The notes beneath the pieces are model-generated. The model saw only the letters and a program-made list of their open reading frames with translations. It was not told where the DNA came from and did no database searches. From positions 1 to 40,274 of the forward strand of contig JACDZF010000007.1 in assembly GCA_013426795.1 (NCBI GenBank): a stretch of 40,274 bases of DNA, read 5' to 3'. The position numbers and the translations under genes were made by a program. Of the stretch, positions 7,896-16,698 are shown piece after piece. Source of the DNA: Desulfocapsa sp. (GTDB lineage: Bacteria > Desulfobacterota > Desulfobulbia > Desulfobulbales > Desulfocapsaceae). The number at the start of each line of letters is the position of its first letter. Position 1 is the stretch's first letter.

Positions 7896-9812
7896 ATGGC
7901 GGATTTAAAAAAAATGATGAATAAAAGATTCTTGAGAGAACTCGGTGATATCTCCGAGTCTGATCAGGCCGGCCTGGATTCCCTGCGCAAGAGGGTTCTG
8001 TTTATTGGCCTGATCGTTCTGTTTTTTATGACGGTTATTCTCCTGCGGCTCTGGTTTTTGCAGATTCATAAAGGAGAAGAGTATAAAAACAGGGCCGAAA
8101 ATAATCGTGTACGTATTCGAGAGGTGGCGCCTCCCCGTGGTGATATCCTGGATCGATACGGCAAGGAACTCGTCACCAACCAGCCTTCCTTTAATGTGGT
8201 TTTGGTGCGGGAGGACTCCAATGATGTTGATGAACTTTTAAAACGTCTCTCGGTGATATTAAAAGAAGACGTGTCGGTTCTCTGGGAGAGGATCAGGGCT
8301 GCGGAGAGCAAGCAGAAGCATATCCCCATCCGTTTAAAGGAGAATTTGAGCTGGGATACACTGGCCTATCTGGAAACGCATAATAAGGATTTTCCGGGAA
8401 TCCGTATTGAGGTCTTCCCCCGCCGATTTTATCATTATGGGGACATGGCTGCCCATATTATTGGCTATCTGGGTGAAATCAGTAAAAGTGAGCTGGAAAA
8501 TGCAGATGGTGATTTTTACCGGGGAGGAGATCTCGTCGGCAAAATGGGGCTTGAGAAGCTCCGGGAAGAAGCGTTGCGTGGCGATAAAGGCAATGATTCT
8601 TCGGAAGTGAATGCCCGGGGTTTTGAACAGAAGCTTTTGGCCCATACGGAACCGATTCCTGGCAAGGAGGTTCGCCTGACCCTCGATATCAACCTGCAAC
8701 AGGCGGCGGAAGAAGCCATGGACAAAGATGAGCGATCCGGGGCGGTGGTGGTCATGGAGGTGAAAACCGGAAGACTGTTGGTGCTGGCCTCGACCCCCCG
8801 TCTCCATCTGGCTGATTTTGAGGGGGGAATCTCCACCAAAAACTGGAACGCGCTGCTTGAGAATCCCAAGCATCCTCTCATTAATAAGGCCTTTCAGGCC
8901 ATGTATCCGCCCGGTTCAACCTATAAAATGGTGACGGCCCTGGCCGGATTGGCCCGTGGAGTGATTACCAGAGACACCACGTTTTTCTGCACTGGCCATA
9001 TCGACTTTGGGAATCGAGTTTATAATTGCTGGAAAAAGGGAGGGCATGGAACGGTGGACCTGCATCGGGCCATCAGTGAGTCCTGTGATGTCTATTTTTA
9101 TCAGGTCGGGATGCGGGTGGGGGTGGATGGTCTGGCGGAGTATGCGAATAAACTTGGACTTGGAATTAAAACTCAGGCGGAGATTGAACATGAAAAGGCC
9201 GGACTTATCCCCACCAAAGAGTGGAAGAAAAAGACAAAAGGGGTAAAGTGGCAGGATGGAGAGACCTTGTCACTGGCCATTGGTCAGGGGTTTAATCTGG
9301 TTACTCCGCTCCAGCTTTGTCAGATGACGGCCACCATAGCCAACGGTGGTAAAAGGTATCTTCCTCAAATCATTGAAAGTGTTACCGATGCGGAGGGGAA
9401 AGTCCTGGAGTTGTTTCAGCCAAAGCTGGTTAATGAGCTTTTGGCGGAGGAAAAAAAATATCTCACCTGGATTCGTGCCGGAATGGTTGATGTTGTCCAG
9501 GGCGCAAGGGGAACGGCCCGGGCGGTTCGGATCCCAGGGATAACCATTGCCGGGAAAACCGGTACGGCGCAGGTGGTCCGTCTGGAACAGTACAAGCATC
9601 TCCATGAAGAGGATATCCCCTACAAATACCGGGATCATGCCTGGTTTACCTGTTTTGCCCCCGCCGAGGACCCGGAAATTGCCGTGACGGTTCTGGTGGA
9701 GCACGGCTTGCATGGCGGTTCAGGAGCAGGGCCCGTGGCCAAGGCCGTTATGCAAAAATATTTTGCCGATCGTATCGCGGTGGAGGCCATTAAACAGGCC
9801 GTTATGCATTGA
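7896..9812 (+). CDS. mrdA: penicillin-binding protein 2 (transpeptidase of the rod complex)
   Basis: This protein of about 638 residues crosslinks peptidoglycan during elongation together with RodA. It has one N-terminal membrane helix (about residues 30-50), a PBP dimer/pedestal domain (NNRVRIREVAPPRGDILDR), and a C-terminal transpeptidase domain. The active-site SxxK is STYK in PPGSTYKM near residue 340. SESCDVYFYQVG holds the second motif and AGKTGTAQV (near 553) the KTG. ATG 7896 is the likeliest start; GTG 7884 or 7887 would add three or four residues, and ATG 7911 is also possible. It follows mreD by 30 bp and precedes rodA by 49 bp. Confidence 0.96.
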   Translation: MADLKKMMNKRFLRELGDISESDQAGLDSLRKRVLFIGLIVLFFMTVILLRLWFLQIHKGEEYKNRAENNRVRIREVAPPRGDILDRYGKELVTNQPSFNVVLVREDSNDVDELLKRLSVILKEDVSVLWERIRAAESKQKHIPIRLKENLSWDTLAYLETHNKDFPGIRIEVFPRRFYHYGDMAAHIIGYLGEISKSELENADGDFYRGGDLVGKMGLEKLREEALRGDKGNDSSEVNARGFEQKLLAHTEPIPGKEVRLTLDINLQQAAEEAMDKDERSGAVVVMEVKTGRLLVLASTPRLHLADFEGGISTKNWNALLENPKHPLINKAFQAMYPPGSTYKMVTALAGLARGVITRDTTFFCTGHIDFGNRVYNCWKKGGHGTVDLHRAISESCDVYFYQVGMRVGVDGLAEYANKLGLGIKTQAEIEHEKAGLIPTKEWKKKTKGVKWQDGETLSLAIGQGFNLVTPLQLCQMTATIANGGKRYLPQIIESVTDAEGKVLELFQPKLVNELLAEEKKYLTWIRAGMVDVVQGARGTARAVRIPGITIAGKTGTAQVVRLEQYKHLHEEDIPYKYRDHAWFTCFAPAEDPEIAVTVLVEHGLHGGSGAGPVAKAVMQKYFADRIAVEAIKQAVMH

Positions 9813-9861
9813 TCATGCTGATTTTGTTGAAAGATTTCGTTTTTTTCTGGTGGAAAGATAA

Positions 9862-10992
9862 ATGTTGCGCATGGATCGACGATTTTTAGCAAGCTTTGAC
9901 TGGGTCCTCCTTTTTTTATTGGTTCTGGTCTGTGGCATGGCCTATATGAATCTGTACAGTGCCACGTACCCATCTCCTGGAAGAATGCCGCCCTATCTGA
10001 AGCAAGGGTATCTCCTGCTTATGGGTGTGGTCGGGATTCTTTTTATTCTCAGCTTTGATTATAAAGAACTCCATTTATGGAATTATCCCATTTATGTTTT
10101 CACGATTCTCTTGCTCGCGCTTGTTATTTTTGCCGGGAACAGTGCCGGCGGGGCCCAGCGCTGGATTAATCTTGGATTTTTCCAGTTACAGCCGTCTGAA
10201 CCCGCCAAGCTGATGATGGTCATTACGCTGGCCAGCTATTATTCCCGCAAGGAAACGGTGATCGGATACTCACTCAAGGAGCTGATCCTTCCCATCATTC
10301 TCATGGCCATTCCCTTTGTTCTGATTCTGATTCAACCGGATCTGGGAACCGCTCTGATGTTCGTCATCATTTTTATTTCGATGACGGTTTTAGCGAAATT
10401 ACGCTGGTCGACCTATATTATTCTGGGGGCGAGCGGGATCGCGATGATTGTGCTTGGCTGGTTGTATGTCCTGAAACCGTATCAGAAGCAAAGGGTGGAA
10501 ACCTTGTTGAACCCGGCGCATAATGCCATGGAAGAAGGATATCAGATCCTTCAGTCCAAGATTGCCATTGGCAGTGGTGGTCTTTTCGGAAAAGGATTTA
10601 TGGAAGGAACCCAGGGACATCTGCATTTTCTGCCGGAAAGGCATACCGACTTTGCGTTTTCAGTCTGGTGTGAAGAGTGGGGGTTTGCCGGGAGCCTCTT
10701 TTTTTTACTGGTCTATTTTATCATGTTGATCTGGGGGTTGCATGCGGCCATGTCAGCCAAGGATCGCTTTGGCCTGTTTCTGTCCTTTGGAGTGGTGGCC
10801 CTTATTTTCTGGCAGGCGGTTATTAATCTGCTGATGATTCTCGGATTTTTGCCGGTGGTTGGGATTCCTTTGCCGATGTTCAGTTATGGCGGCTCTTCCC
10901 TGCTGACAACCTTGCTGGGAATGGGCATATTGCTCAATGTCCGGATGCGCCGTTTTCAGACCGAATCCACCCTGGAAGGTTGTGACGGTTGA
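9862..10992 (+). CDS. rodA: peptidoglycan glycosyltransferase RodA (SEDS family)
   Basis: The 376-residue polytopic membrane protein polymerises lipid II into glycan strands for cell elongation. About ten membrane helices are visible. SEDS signatures are GGAQRWINLGFFQLQPSEPA, IQPDLGTALMFV, LPERHTDFAFSVWCEEWG and PLPMFSYGGSSLL. The partner PBP2 gene lies immediately upstream, the standard arrangement. It could be FtsW by family alone, but the mre/PBP2 context and the absence of division genes favour RodA. A hairpin with a T-run at 10999-11037 closes the operon. Confidence 0.96.
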   Translation: MLRMDRRFLASFDWVLLFLLVLVCGMAYMNLYSATYPSPGRMPPYLKQGYLLLMGVVGILFILSFDYKELHLWNYPIYVFTILLLALVIFAGNSAGGAQRWINLGFFQLQPSEPAKLMMVITLASYYSRKETVIGYSLKELILPIILMAIPFVLILIQPDLGTALMFVIIFISMTVLAKLRWSTYIILGASGIAMIVLGWLYVLKPYQKQRVETLLNPAHNAMEEGYQILQSKIAIGSGGLFGKGFMEGTQGHLHFLPERHTDFAFSVWCEEWGFAGSLFFLLVYFIMLIWGLHAAMSAKDRFGLFLSFGVVALIFWQAVINLLMILGFLPVVGIPLPMFSYGGSSLLTTLLGMGILLNVRMRRFQTESTLEGCDG

Positions 10993-10998
10993 GAGTGC

Positions 10999-11037
10999 CC
11001 TGGGCTCAGAAGATCTCAGGAGGCCGGGTGTTTTTTT
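10999..11037 (+). terminator. terminator of the mre operon
   Basis: CCTGG-G-CTC at 10999-11007 pairs with GAG-G-CCGGG at 11020-11028 with one internal mismatch and a G-U pair. TG and seven T follow. Confidence 0.6.
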
Positions 11038-11057
11038 AGGAAAGGCTCATCTAAGAC

Positions 11058-11085
11058 TTGCGCATCAGGTTGAGGGGAATATAAT
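11058..11085 (+). promoter_or_regulatory. candidate promoter of the hibernation-factor gene
   Basis: TTGCGC (11058-11063), a 16-bp spacer and a consensus TATAAT (11080-11085) lie about 120 bp upstream of the start codon. Confidence 0.4.
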
Positions 11086-11204
11086 GAAGTTGAAGGCAGG
11101 GTGTTGGGGAGGCTGAACGGCAACCTGTCAGGGAATGTACCGTGGGGTGCATTGTTAGAATGACGTGCTGGTGATCGTCATTGAAGATTAACTGGAGGAA
11201 CTGT

Positions 11205-11738
11205 ATGGAACTGAAGATCGAAACCAGGAACGTAGAGTTGCGGAAAGGTTGGCAGGAGAGAATAGACGAAGAAAAGGAAAAACTCATTCGTCATTATGCA
11301 AACTTTGTTCTTCATCTTCGTGTTTCTATTGAGGAAACGAAGCACCATAAAGAGAAAGGTTATGAACTGAAGATCGTCGCCTCGGTGCCCAATGATACCG
11401 TGGTGGTATCGAGAAAGGGCGAAAATATGGGGGCACTGCTGGTGGAGGCCTTTGATGTTTTGTCACTGCAATTAAAAGAGATCCTGCGAAAAAAGCGCAA
11501 GGACCAGAAGACCATCGACGGTGATGTGGAGACTGCCAGTTTTGGGGTTGTGCGTAAGGTTTCACCCTTTGAGTCCTATGGATTTATTGTCACACCGGAC
11601 GAGCGAGAGATTTATTTTCATGAGAATGCCTTGAAAGATATTCCGCTGGATCAGTTAGTGGAAGGAGATGAAGTCTCCTACGGTGAAACCATAGGGGACA
11701 AGGGCCCCCAGGCATCCTGGGTGCGGGTAGCCAGATAG
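11205..11738 (+). CDS. ribosome hibernation factor-like protein fused to a cold-shock domain
   Basis: The 177-residue product has two parts. Residues 1 to about 100 resemble the HPF/RaiA (sigma-54 modulation) family that binds the 30S decoding region in stationary phase: LKIETRNVELRKGWQERIDE, a long helix, then VVVSRKGENMGALLVEAFDV. Residues about 110-177 look like an OB-fold cold-shock domain: ASFGVVRKVSPFESYGFIV with an RNP1-like YGFI and an RNP2-like EIYFHENAL. GGAGGAA at 11194-11200 fixes the start at ATG 11205 rather than 11181. It is flanked by terminators, so probably monocistronic. The likely role, inferred, is ribosome silencing with added RNA binding. I believe such fusions occur in related bacteria but could not check. 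Confidence 0.85.
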   Translation: MELKIETRNVELRKGWQERIDEEKEKLIRHYANFVLHLRVSIEETKHHKEKGYELKIVASVPNDTVVVSRKGENMGALLVEAFDVLSLQLKEILRKKRKDQKTIDGDVETASFGVVRKVSPFESYGFIVTPDEREIYFHENALKDIPLDQLVEGDEVSYGETIGDKGPQASWVRVAR

Positions 11739-11760
11739 CTTGTGATCGAAAGAAGATCAG

Positions 11761-11795
11761 GGCCCTGCATGGATTATTTCCATGCGGGGCCTTTT
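11761..11795 (+). terminator. rho-independent terminator
   Basis: GGCCC-T-GCATGGA (11761-11773) pairs with TCCATGC-G-GGGCC (11779-11791) over a 5-nt loop and is followed by TTTT. It ends the hibernation-factor transcript. Confidence 0.85.
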
Positions 11796-11881
11796 CCATT
11801 GGGGGAGGGAATTTCATTCTCCTTGCCAGATATGGACGTCAGTGGTAGAAGGCATTTTTTACGAGCTGTCATGGATTTGCC

Positions 11882-11928
11882 TTGGCTTTTCTCGCTGCGT
11901 CTGATCCCGGCCTGGAATGAAAAGCCAA
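11882..11928. repeat. 10-bp perfect inverted repeat upstream of nadA
   Basis: TTGGCTTTTC (11882-11891) and GAAAAGCCAA (11919-11928) are exact complements separated by 27 nt, 36-82 bp before the nadA start codon. It could be an mRNA leader hairpin or a pair of regulator half-sites. Confidence 0.4.
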
Positions 11929-11963
11929 ATGAGAGTTTCTTTAAGGTATGGTAGAGAATTTTT

Positions 11964-13064
11964 ATGACATTCCAGCAATCGGATATTGAAGAAGAATATT
12001 TCCGTCTCTCAGAGTCGGAGATATTCACAAGAATTTTAGAGCGCAAGAAAGAACTGGCTGGCCGGCTTCTCATTCTCTGCCATCACTATCAGCAGGATGA
12101 TTTGTTTCAGTTTGCCGATCTTGTTGGGGATTCCTTGAAACTTGCGCGTGAGGCGGCATCCCTTCATGGCCCGGAATTTATTGTGTTCTGCGGGGTCCAT
12201 TTTATGGCTGAGTCTGCCGATATTCTGGCCCAGAGGCATCAGAAAGTTCTGCTTCCTCATCTTTATGCCGGCTGTCCCATGGCTGATATGGCGACAGCGG
12301 GAGCGGTTGCCATGGCATATACGAATCTGGTGCATGCTGGAGTTGTCAAAGATGAAGCAACGGTGGTGCCAGTGACGTATGTGAATTCTTCGGCAGCGGT
12401 CAAGGCCTTTGTGGGCGAGCGTGGTGGGTCGGTGTGCACCTCTTCCAATGCCCAGCGTGTTTTGGCCTGGGCCCTGGAAAAAGGAGAGAAGGTTTTCTTC
12501 TTTCCCGATGAACATCTGGGCCGCAATTCAGCCATTGCCCTGGGAATTCCCTCAGAGCAGATCTGTGTCTGGCGCAGGGGCGAACTTCTGGGGGGAAACA
12601 GCGTTGAGCAGTTACAAAGGGCACGGGTGCTGCTCTGGAATGGATACTGTGAAGTGCATATGCGGTTCCTGCCCGAGCATGTGCGTCAGTTTCGGCTGCG
12701 TGTGCCAGAGATCCAGATCATGGTTCATCCTGAGTGCAGCGCTGAAGTCGTTGGCATTGCCGATCGGTATGGTTCAACGGAGGCAATTATCACCGCAGTG
12801 AAAGAGTCGGCCGCGGGCAGTCAATGGGCGATAGGTACGGAAACCAATCTGGTCTCTCGTCTGCAGAAACAGTTTCCGGAGAAAGACATTCACCTTCTTG
12901 CGCCAATTCCCTGTCAGTGCACAACCATGGATCGTAATCAGCCTCTGAACCTGCTCTGGCTGCTCGATAATCTGGCCGCCGGCAAGGTCGTCAATCAGAT
13001 CAGGGTGCCTTCAGAGGTGGCCGCCCAGGCCCTGAAATCCCTTGAACAGATGTTAAGCATTTGA
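11964..13064 (+). CDS. nadA: quinolinate synthase
   Basis: This 366-residue 4Fe-4S enzyme condenses iminoaspartate with dihydroxyacetone phosphate to quinolinate in de novo NAD synthesis. The length and cysteine pattern match the long, Bacillus-like type. Probable cluster ligands are Cys104 (YAGCPMADMA), Cys229 (WNGYCEVH) and Cys317 or Cys319 (PIPCQCTTM). Other family blocks are LCHHYQ, TYVNSSAAVKAF, VCTSSNA and FFPDEHLGRN. The start at ATG 11964 has only a weak ribosome binding site. The NadB and NadC partners are not in this window. polA follows after 33 bp on the same strand. Confidence 0.97.
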   Translation: MTFQQSDIEEEYFRLSESEIFTRILERKKELAGRLLILCHHYQQDDLFQFADLVGDSLKLAREAASLHGPEFIVFCGVHFMAESADILAQRHQKVLLPHLYAGCPMADMATAGAVAMAYTNLVHAGVVKDEATVVPVTYVNSSAAVKAFVGERGGSVCTSSNAQRVLAWALEKGEKVFFFPDEHLGRNSAIALGIPSEQICVWRRGELLGGNSVEQLQRARVLLWNGYCEVHMRFLPEHVRQFRLRVPEIQIMVHPECSAEVVGIADRYGSTEAIITAVKESAAGSQWAIGTETNLVSRLQKQFPEKDIHLLAPIPCQCTTMDRNQPLNLLWLLDNLAAGKVVNQIRVPSEVAAQALKSLEQMLSI

Positions 13065-13097
13065 GCCATTCCGTTTGGTCGTTTTCTGGAGCATCGC

Positions 13098-15773
13098 GTG
13101 AATAACGATATCTATCTCATTGATGGCAGTGCCTATATTTACCGGGCCTATCATGCCATAGCACCCCTGTCCACCAGTCAGGGGCTGCCCACCCATGCGG
13201 TATACGGTTTTTTTAATATTCTGCGTCGCATTCTGCGGGAGAAAAATCCCAGGTATCTGGCGGTGGCCTATGACAGCCGGGGGCCGGTCTTCCGTCACGC
13301 AATGTATGACGCCTATAAGGCGAACCGAGCCGCCATGCCTGAAGATCTGCAGGTGCAGATTCCCTATATTAAAGATCTGGTGCGGGCCTTTAATATCCGT
13401 TCTTTTGAAATCCCCGGGGTCGAGGCGGATGATATTATTGCCTCAGCGGCGAAGCAACTGAGCCGGCAGGGGAACCGGGTCATCGTGGTTTCGGGCGACA
13501 AGGATCTCCTGCAACTGGTGGATGACCGGGTGGTTGTCTGGGAGCCCATGAAGGACAAGATTATGGACGGTCAGGCCGTACTTGAGAAGTATCATGTCGG
13601 GCCGGATCGACTTCTGGAGTGCTTTGCCCTGATTGGTGACAGCTCTGATAATATCCCCGGGGTCTCTGGAATTGGGCCGAAAACGGCAGAGACCCTGATC
13701 AATCAGTATGGGAGTCTGGAGGGAATTTATGCCCATGTGGAGGGCATGAAAAAATCAAAAATGCGGGATCGGCTGCTGGAGAACCGGGACGCTGCCTTTC
13801 TGTCCCGTGAGCTGATTCGTCTGAAAGAAGATCTTGATCTTCCGCAGACCCTTGAGGACTATAAACTTCCAGATCCAGATCGTGAACAGCTACAGAGTCT
13901 GTACAGGATCCTTGAATTTTCCAGTTTGATCGAGGAAAAAACAGTTGGGGAGCGCATCGCTGGTGATGGCTTTTCCCTGGTCCAGACCGAGGAGCAGTTA
14001 CGGGAGCTTGAACAGGTTTTAGCGGGAGCAGCGCTTCTGGTCATTGATACAGAGACGACGTCGATACACAGCCGGACGGCAAGGCTGGTGGGAATATCGA
14101 TCTGTGTCGATCTGGAAAAGGCCTGGTATATTCCCCTCCATCATAAAAATGCCGAGGGCATCCCGTTGTCCGGTCAGCTCAATGCTTCCCTGGTTGCCGA
14201 GAGGCTGCGCCCCTTTCTGGAGAATGTGGAACTCCCGAAACTCGGACATAACATTAAATATGACTATGCGGTGATCCTGCAAAATTTTGGCATTCATCTG
14301 GCGGGCCCGCTCCTTGATACCATGATTGCCGCCTATCTCATCGAGCCCACCCGGCGCTCCTATAAGCTGGATGATCTGTGTCTGGAAAAGGGGCTCGTCC
14401 TTACTTCCTTTGCCGAAGTTGTGCAGGGTGATACCAGGGAAGATGCCTTTGCCTTTGTGGAAATGGAGGCGGCGAAGAATTACAGCTGTGAGGATGTGTA
14501 TGGAGCCCTTCGTCTGTGGCAGGACTTTGAGCCTGCCCTGGAGAAGCTGGAGTTGGGGACGCTTTTTTTAGATGTGGAGATTCCTCTGATTCCGATCCTT
14601 GCTGAAATGGAGCTTGCCGGCATCGGTGTCTCCACCAAAATGCTTGATACCTTGTCGGTGGAGTTTAAGGAAAAGCTGCGGCTCCTGGAAATTCAGATTT
14701 ACGGGCAGGCCGGCAGAGAATTTAATATCCAGTCACCCAAGCAGTTGGGTGAGATCCTCTTTGACGAGTTGCGCCTTCCTTACGGGCGCAAGACCAAGAC
14801 CGGCTATTCAACGGATATCAAGGTTCTGGAGAAATTGGCGGCCAGTCACGCGTTACCGGCGATGATCATCGATTTTCGTAATCTGGCCAAACTACAGTCC
14901 ACCTATGTGGAGAAATTACGGGAACTGATTGATCCTGCCACGGGCCGGGTGTACACCTCCTATAATCAGACGGTTACTGCCACCGGTCGACTTTCTTCCA
15001 GTAATCCCAATCTCCAGAATATCCCCATCCGCTCGGAGGAGGGAAATCGTATTCGCCAGGCCTTTATTCCAGCGGATGGCTTGTGTTTCTTATCAGCCGA
15101 TTATTCCCAGATCGATCTGCGGGTACTTGCCCATTACTCGCAGGATCCCGTCTTGCTTGACGCCTTTCGGACTGGCGGGGATATCCACGCCCGAACCGCC
15201 GCCCAGCTTTTTTCCATCTCACCACTCCTGCTCACCTCGGAAATGCGAAGGGTGGCCAAGACCATTAACTTCGGCATCGTTTACGGGATGAGCAGCTTTG
15301 GGCTGGCCAGTCAACTGAATATCAGCCGGAGGGAAGCCCAGATCTTCATTGATCGCTATTTTCAGTTGTACCATGGGGTGAAGCGATTCATGACTGATAT
15401 TGTGGAAAAAGCCCGAATGGATGGTTTTGTAACGACATTACTGCGCAGGCGTCGGATGTTACCGGAGATTCATGCAAAGAATAAAGGGGATCGGGAATTT
15501 GCGGAACGAACTGCCATGAACACCCCCATTCAGGGAACAGCAGCTGATATCATGAAACTGGCCATGATCCGAGTTGCCGGAGTGTTGGCTCAAGGAGGAC
15601 TTCGGGCTCGCCTGCTCCTTCAGATCCATGATGAGCTCGTTTTTGAATTGCCTGAAGCAGAAAAAGAAGAAACGATAAGAATTGTCAAGCCGGCCATGGA
15701 AGATGTCCTGGCCCTTGATGTACCACTGGTGGTGAACTTTACTACAGGAATGAGCTTGGCCAAAACTGGGTGA
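13098..15773 (+). CDS. polA: DNA polymerase I
   Basis: The 891-residue enzyme serves DNA repair and Okazaki-fragment processing. The 5'-3' exonuclease domain (about 1-290) has the YLIDGSAYIYRAYHA start and VSGDKDLLQLV. The 3'-5' proofreading domain (about 300-500) keeps its acidic motif (LLVIDTETTS) and a later HNIKYDYAVL-type block (LGHNIKYDYAVI). The polymerase domain has motif A (SADYSQIDLRVLAHYS), motif B (RRVAKTINFGIVYGMSSFG) and motif C (LLQIHDELVFELP). Start is GTG 13098 with GGAG at 13087-13090. All three activities look intact. Confidence 0.98.
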   Translation: MNNDIYLIDGSAYIYRAYHAIAPLSTSQGLPTHAVYGFFNILRRILREKNPRYLAVAYDSRGPVFRHAMYDAYKANRAAMPEDLQVQIPYIKDLVRAFNIRSFEIPGVEADDIIASAAKQLSRQGNRVIVVSGDKDLLQLVDDRVVVWEPMKDKIMDGQAVLEKYHVGPDRLLECFALIGDSSDNIPGVSGIGPKTAETLINQYGSLEGIYAHVEGMKKSKMRDRLLENRDAAFLSRELIRLKEDLDLPQTLEDYKLPDPDREQLQSLYRILEFSSLIEEKTVGERIAGDGFSLVQTEEQLRELEQVLAGAALLVIDTETTSIHSRTARLVGISICVDLEKAWYIPLHHKNAEGIPLSGQLNASLVAERLRPFLENVELPKLGHNIKYDYAVILQNFGIHLAGPLLDTMIAAYLIEPTRRSYKLDDLCLEKGLVLTSFAEVVQGDTREDAFAFVEMEAAKNYSCEDVYGALRLWQDFEPALEKLELGTLFLDVEIPLIPILAEMELAGIGVSTKMLDTLSVEFKEKLRLLEIQIYGQAGREFNIQSPKQLGEILFDELRLPYGRKTKTGYSTDIKVLEKLAASHALPAMIIDFRNLAKLQSTYVEKLRELIDPATGRVYTSYNQTVTATGRLSSSNPNLQNIPIRSEEGNRIRQAFIPADGLCFLSADYSQIDLRVLAHYSQDPVLLDAFRTGGDIHARTAAQLFSISPLLLTSEMRRVAKTINFGIVYGMSSFGLASQLNISRREAQIFIDRYFQLYHGVKRFMTDIVEKARMDGFVTTLLRRRRMLPEIHAKNKGDREFAERTAMNTPIQGTAADIMKLAMIRVAGVLAQGGLRARLLLQIHDELVFELPEAEKEETIRIVKPAMEDVLALDVPLVVNFTTGMSLAKTG

Positions 15774-15825
15774 GATATTCAGAAGAAGAGCGATGCTTGT
15801 TGTATTCAAGAACTGCACTCATCGT

Positions 15826-16005
15826 TCAAGGTATGATGATGAACGAACTGACGATTTCTGATGGGAGTGGGGTTTCAGACTCGAGCGTATCATCTGTCGG
15901 TTCGTTTTCAGGATGCTTTTTTCGTTCTTTCTTCTCTTCCTGCTTTTTGAGCCGATTTAATTCCTTGCTTCTTTTTTCACCCTGATAATTTGTTCGTTTA
16001 GCCAA
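15826..16005 (-). CDS. small lysine-rich conserved-type protein (59 aa)
   Basis: On the minus strand AGGAGA (16016-16011) lies 5 nt before a TTG codon at 16005. From there the frame reads (M)AKRTNYQGEKRSKELNRL and continues as a dense Lys/Arg/Glu helix, then an acidic tail (NEPTDDTLESETPLP), ending at 15826. The start resembles small basic proteins of Deltaproteobacteria that begin MAKRTNYQ.EKRQKEL, which I recall from memory only. No membrane segment is present. It is convergent with polA and lies downstream of the cspA terminator. Function is unknown; nucleic-acid or ribosome association would fit the charge pattern. Confidence 0.72.
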   Translation of the reverse strand: MAKRTNYQGEKRSKELNRLKKQEEKKERKKHPENEPTDDTLESETPLPSEIVSSFIIIP

Positions 16006-16052
16006 AATGATCTCCTGTGGAAAAGTCTTGGGTGGCTCTTAGGGGGTCGCTG

Positions 16053-16089
16053 CACCACAACCAGAATTTTTCGGTTCCTGATTGTGGTG
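16053..16089. repeat. inverted repeat upstream of the small basic protein gene
   Basis: CACCACAA (16053-16060) and TTGTGGTG (16082-16089) are exact complements, extended inward by CAG/CTG after one mismatch. No T-run follows on either side. It may be a leader hairpin or an operator. Confidence 0.4.
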
Positions 16090-16147
16090 GCGGACCATTG
16101 CTGGAGTGGAACTTACCGTGAAGATTGTCCCAAGGGGCTTTGAGTGC

Positions 16148-16189
16148 AAAAAAAAAGCCCCGTATCCTTATGGACACGGGGCTTTTTTT
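16148..16189. terminator. bidirectional terminator downstream of cspA
   Basis: GCCCCGT (16157-16163) pairs with ACGGGGC (16176-16182). The stem is flanked by an A-run and a T-run, so it can act on either strand. On the minus strand it ends the cold-shock gene. Confidence 0.85.
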
Positions 16190-16201
16190 ATTTATGGGGT
16201 A

Positions 16202-16402
16202 TTACAGTTTAACAACGTTCTCAGCGGCTGGTCCTTTAGCGCCGGCAACGACGTCAAATTTGACGCGTGCGCCTTCATCCAGGGACTTGAAGCCGTCGCC
16301 CTGAATAGCGGAGTGGTGAACAAAAACATCTTTTCCACCATCCTGCTCAATAAAACCAAAACCTTTAGAATCATTAAACCATTTTACTGTACCTTCTGCC
16401 AT
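16202..16402 (-). CDS. cold-shock protein, CspA family
   Basis: The 66-residue single OB-fold protein begins [18 protein letters not shown] and carries RNP1 (KGFGFI) and RNP2 (DVFVHHSAI). It is near the family's usual length of 65-70. Such proteins melt RNA secondary structure, often but not always during cold adaptation. AGGAG about 8 nt upstream fixes the ATG at 16402. The promoter at 16520-16548 gives a leader of about 110 nt, long for so small a gene and typical of cold-regulated csp mRNAs. Confidence 0.97.
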   Translation of the reverse strand: MAEGTVKWFNDSKGFGFIEQDGGKDVFVHHSAIQGDGFKSLDEGARVKFDVVAGAKGPAAENVVKL

Positions 16403-16487
16403 TTTTACTACTCCTTTGTACGCGCTTCCATATGGAAACCTTTTTCGAATAACACCAGACAGATAATAAAGAGCCTGGCGTGCTTGC

Positions 16488-16504
16488 CTCAAGATATCCT
16501 TGAG
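16488..16504. repeat. hairpin in the cspA leader
   Basis: CTCAAG and CTTGAG form a 6-bp stem with a 5-nt loop in the presumed untranslated leader of the cold-shock gene. Confidence 0.35.
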
Positions 16505-16519
16505 TAACTCTCTGAGTTG

Positions 16520-16548
16520 ATTGTAACGAATGGTTCTCTAAAGTTCAA
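16520..16548 (-). promoter_or_regulatory. promoter of the cspA-type gene
   Basis: On the minus strand TTGAAC (16548-16543), a 17-bp spacer and TACAAT (16525-16520) form a good sigma-70-type promoter. Confidence 0.7.
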
Positions 16549-16698
16549 CAATGAAAACCAGACGATTTATATATACTGACATTCATTTAGAAAAGCCAGA
16601 CAATTGCGAGATCTTTGTGCAATATTTCAATGGATCGTGCCTGGACAGTGATAACGTTGCTGTTCAAAGATGTTCTTTCCTGAAAATGAAAGAAGCAA

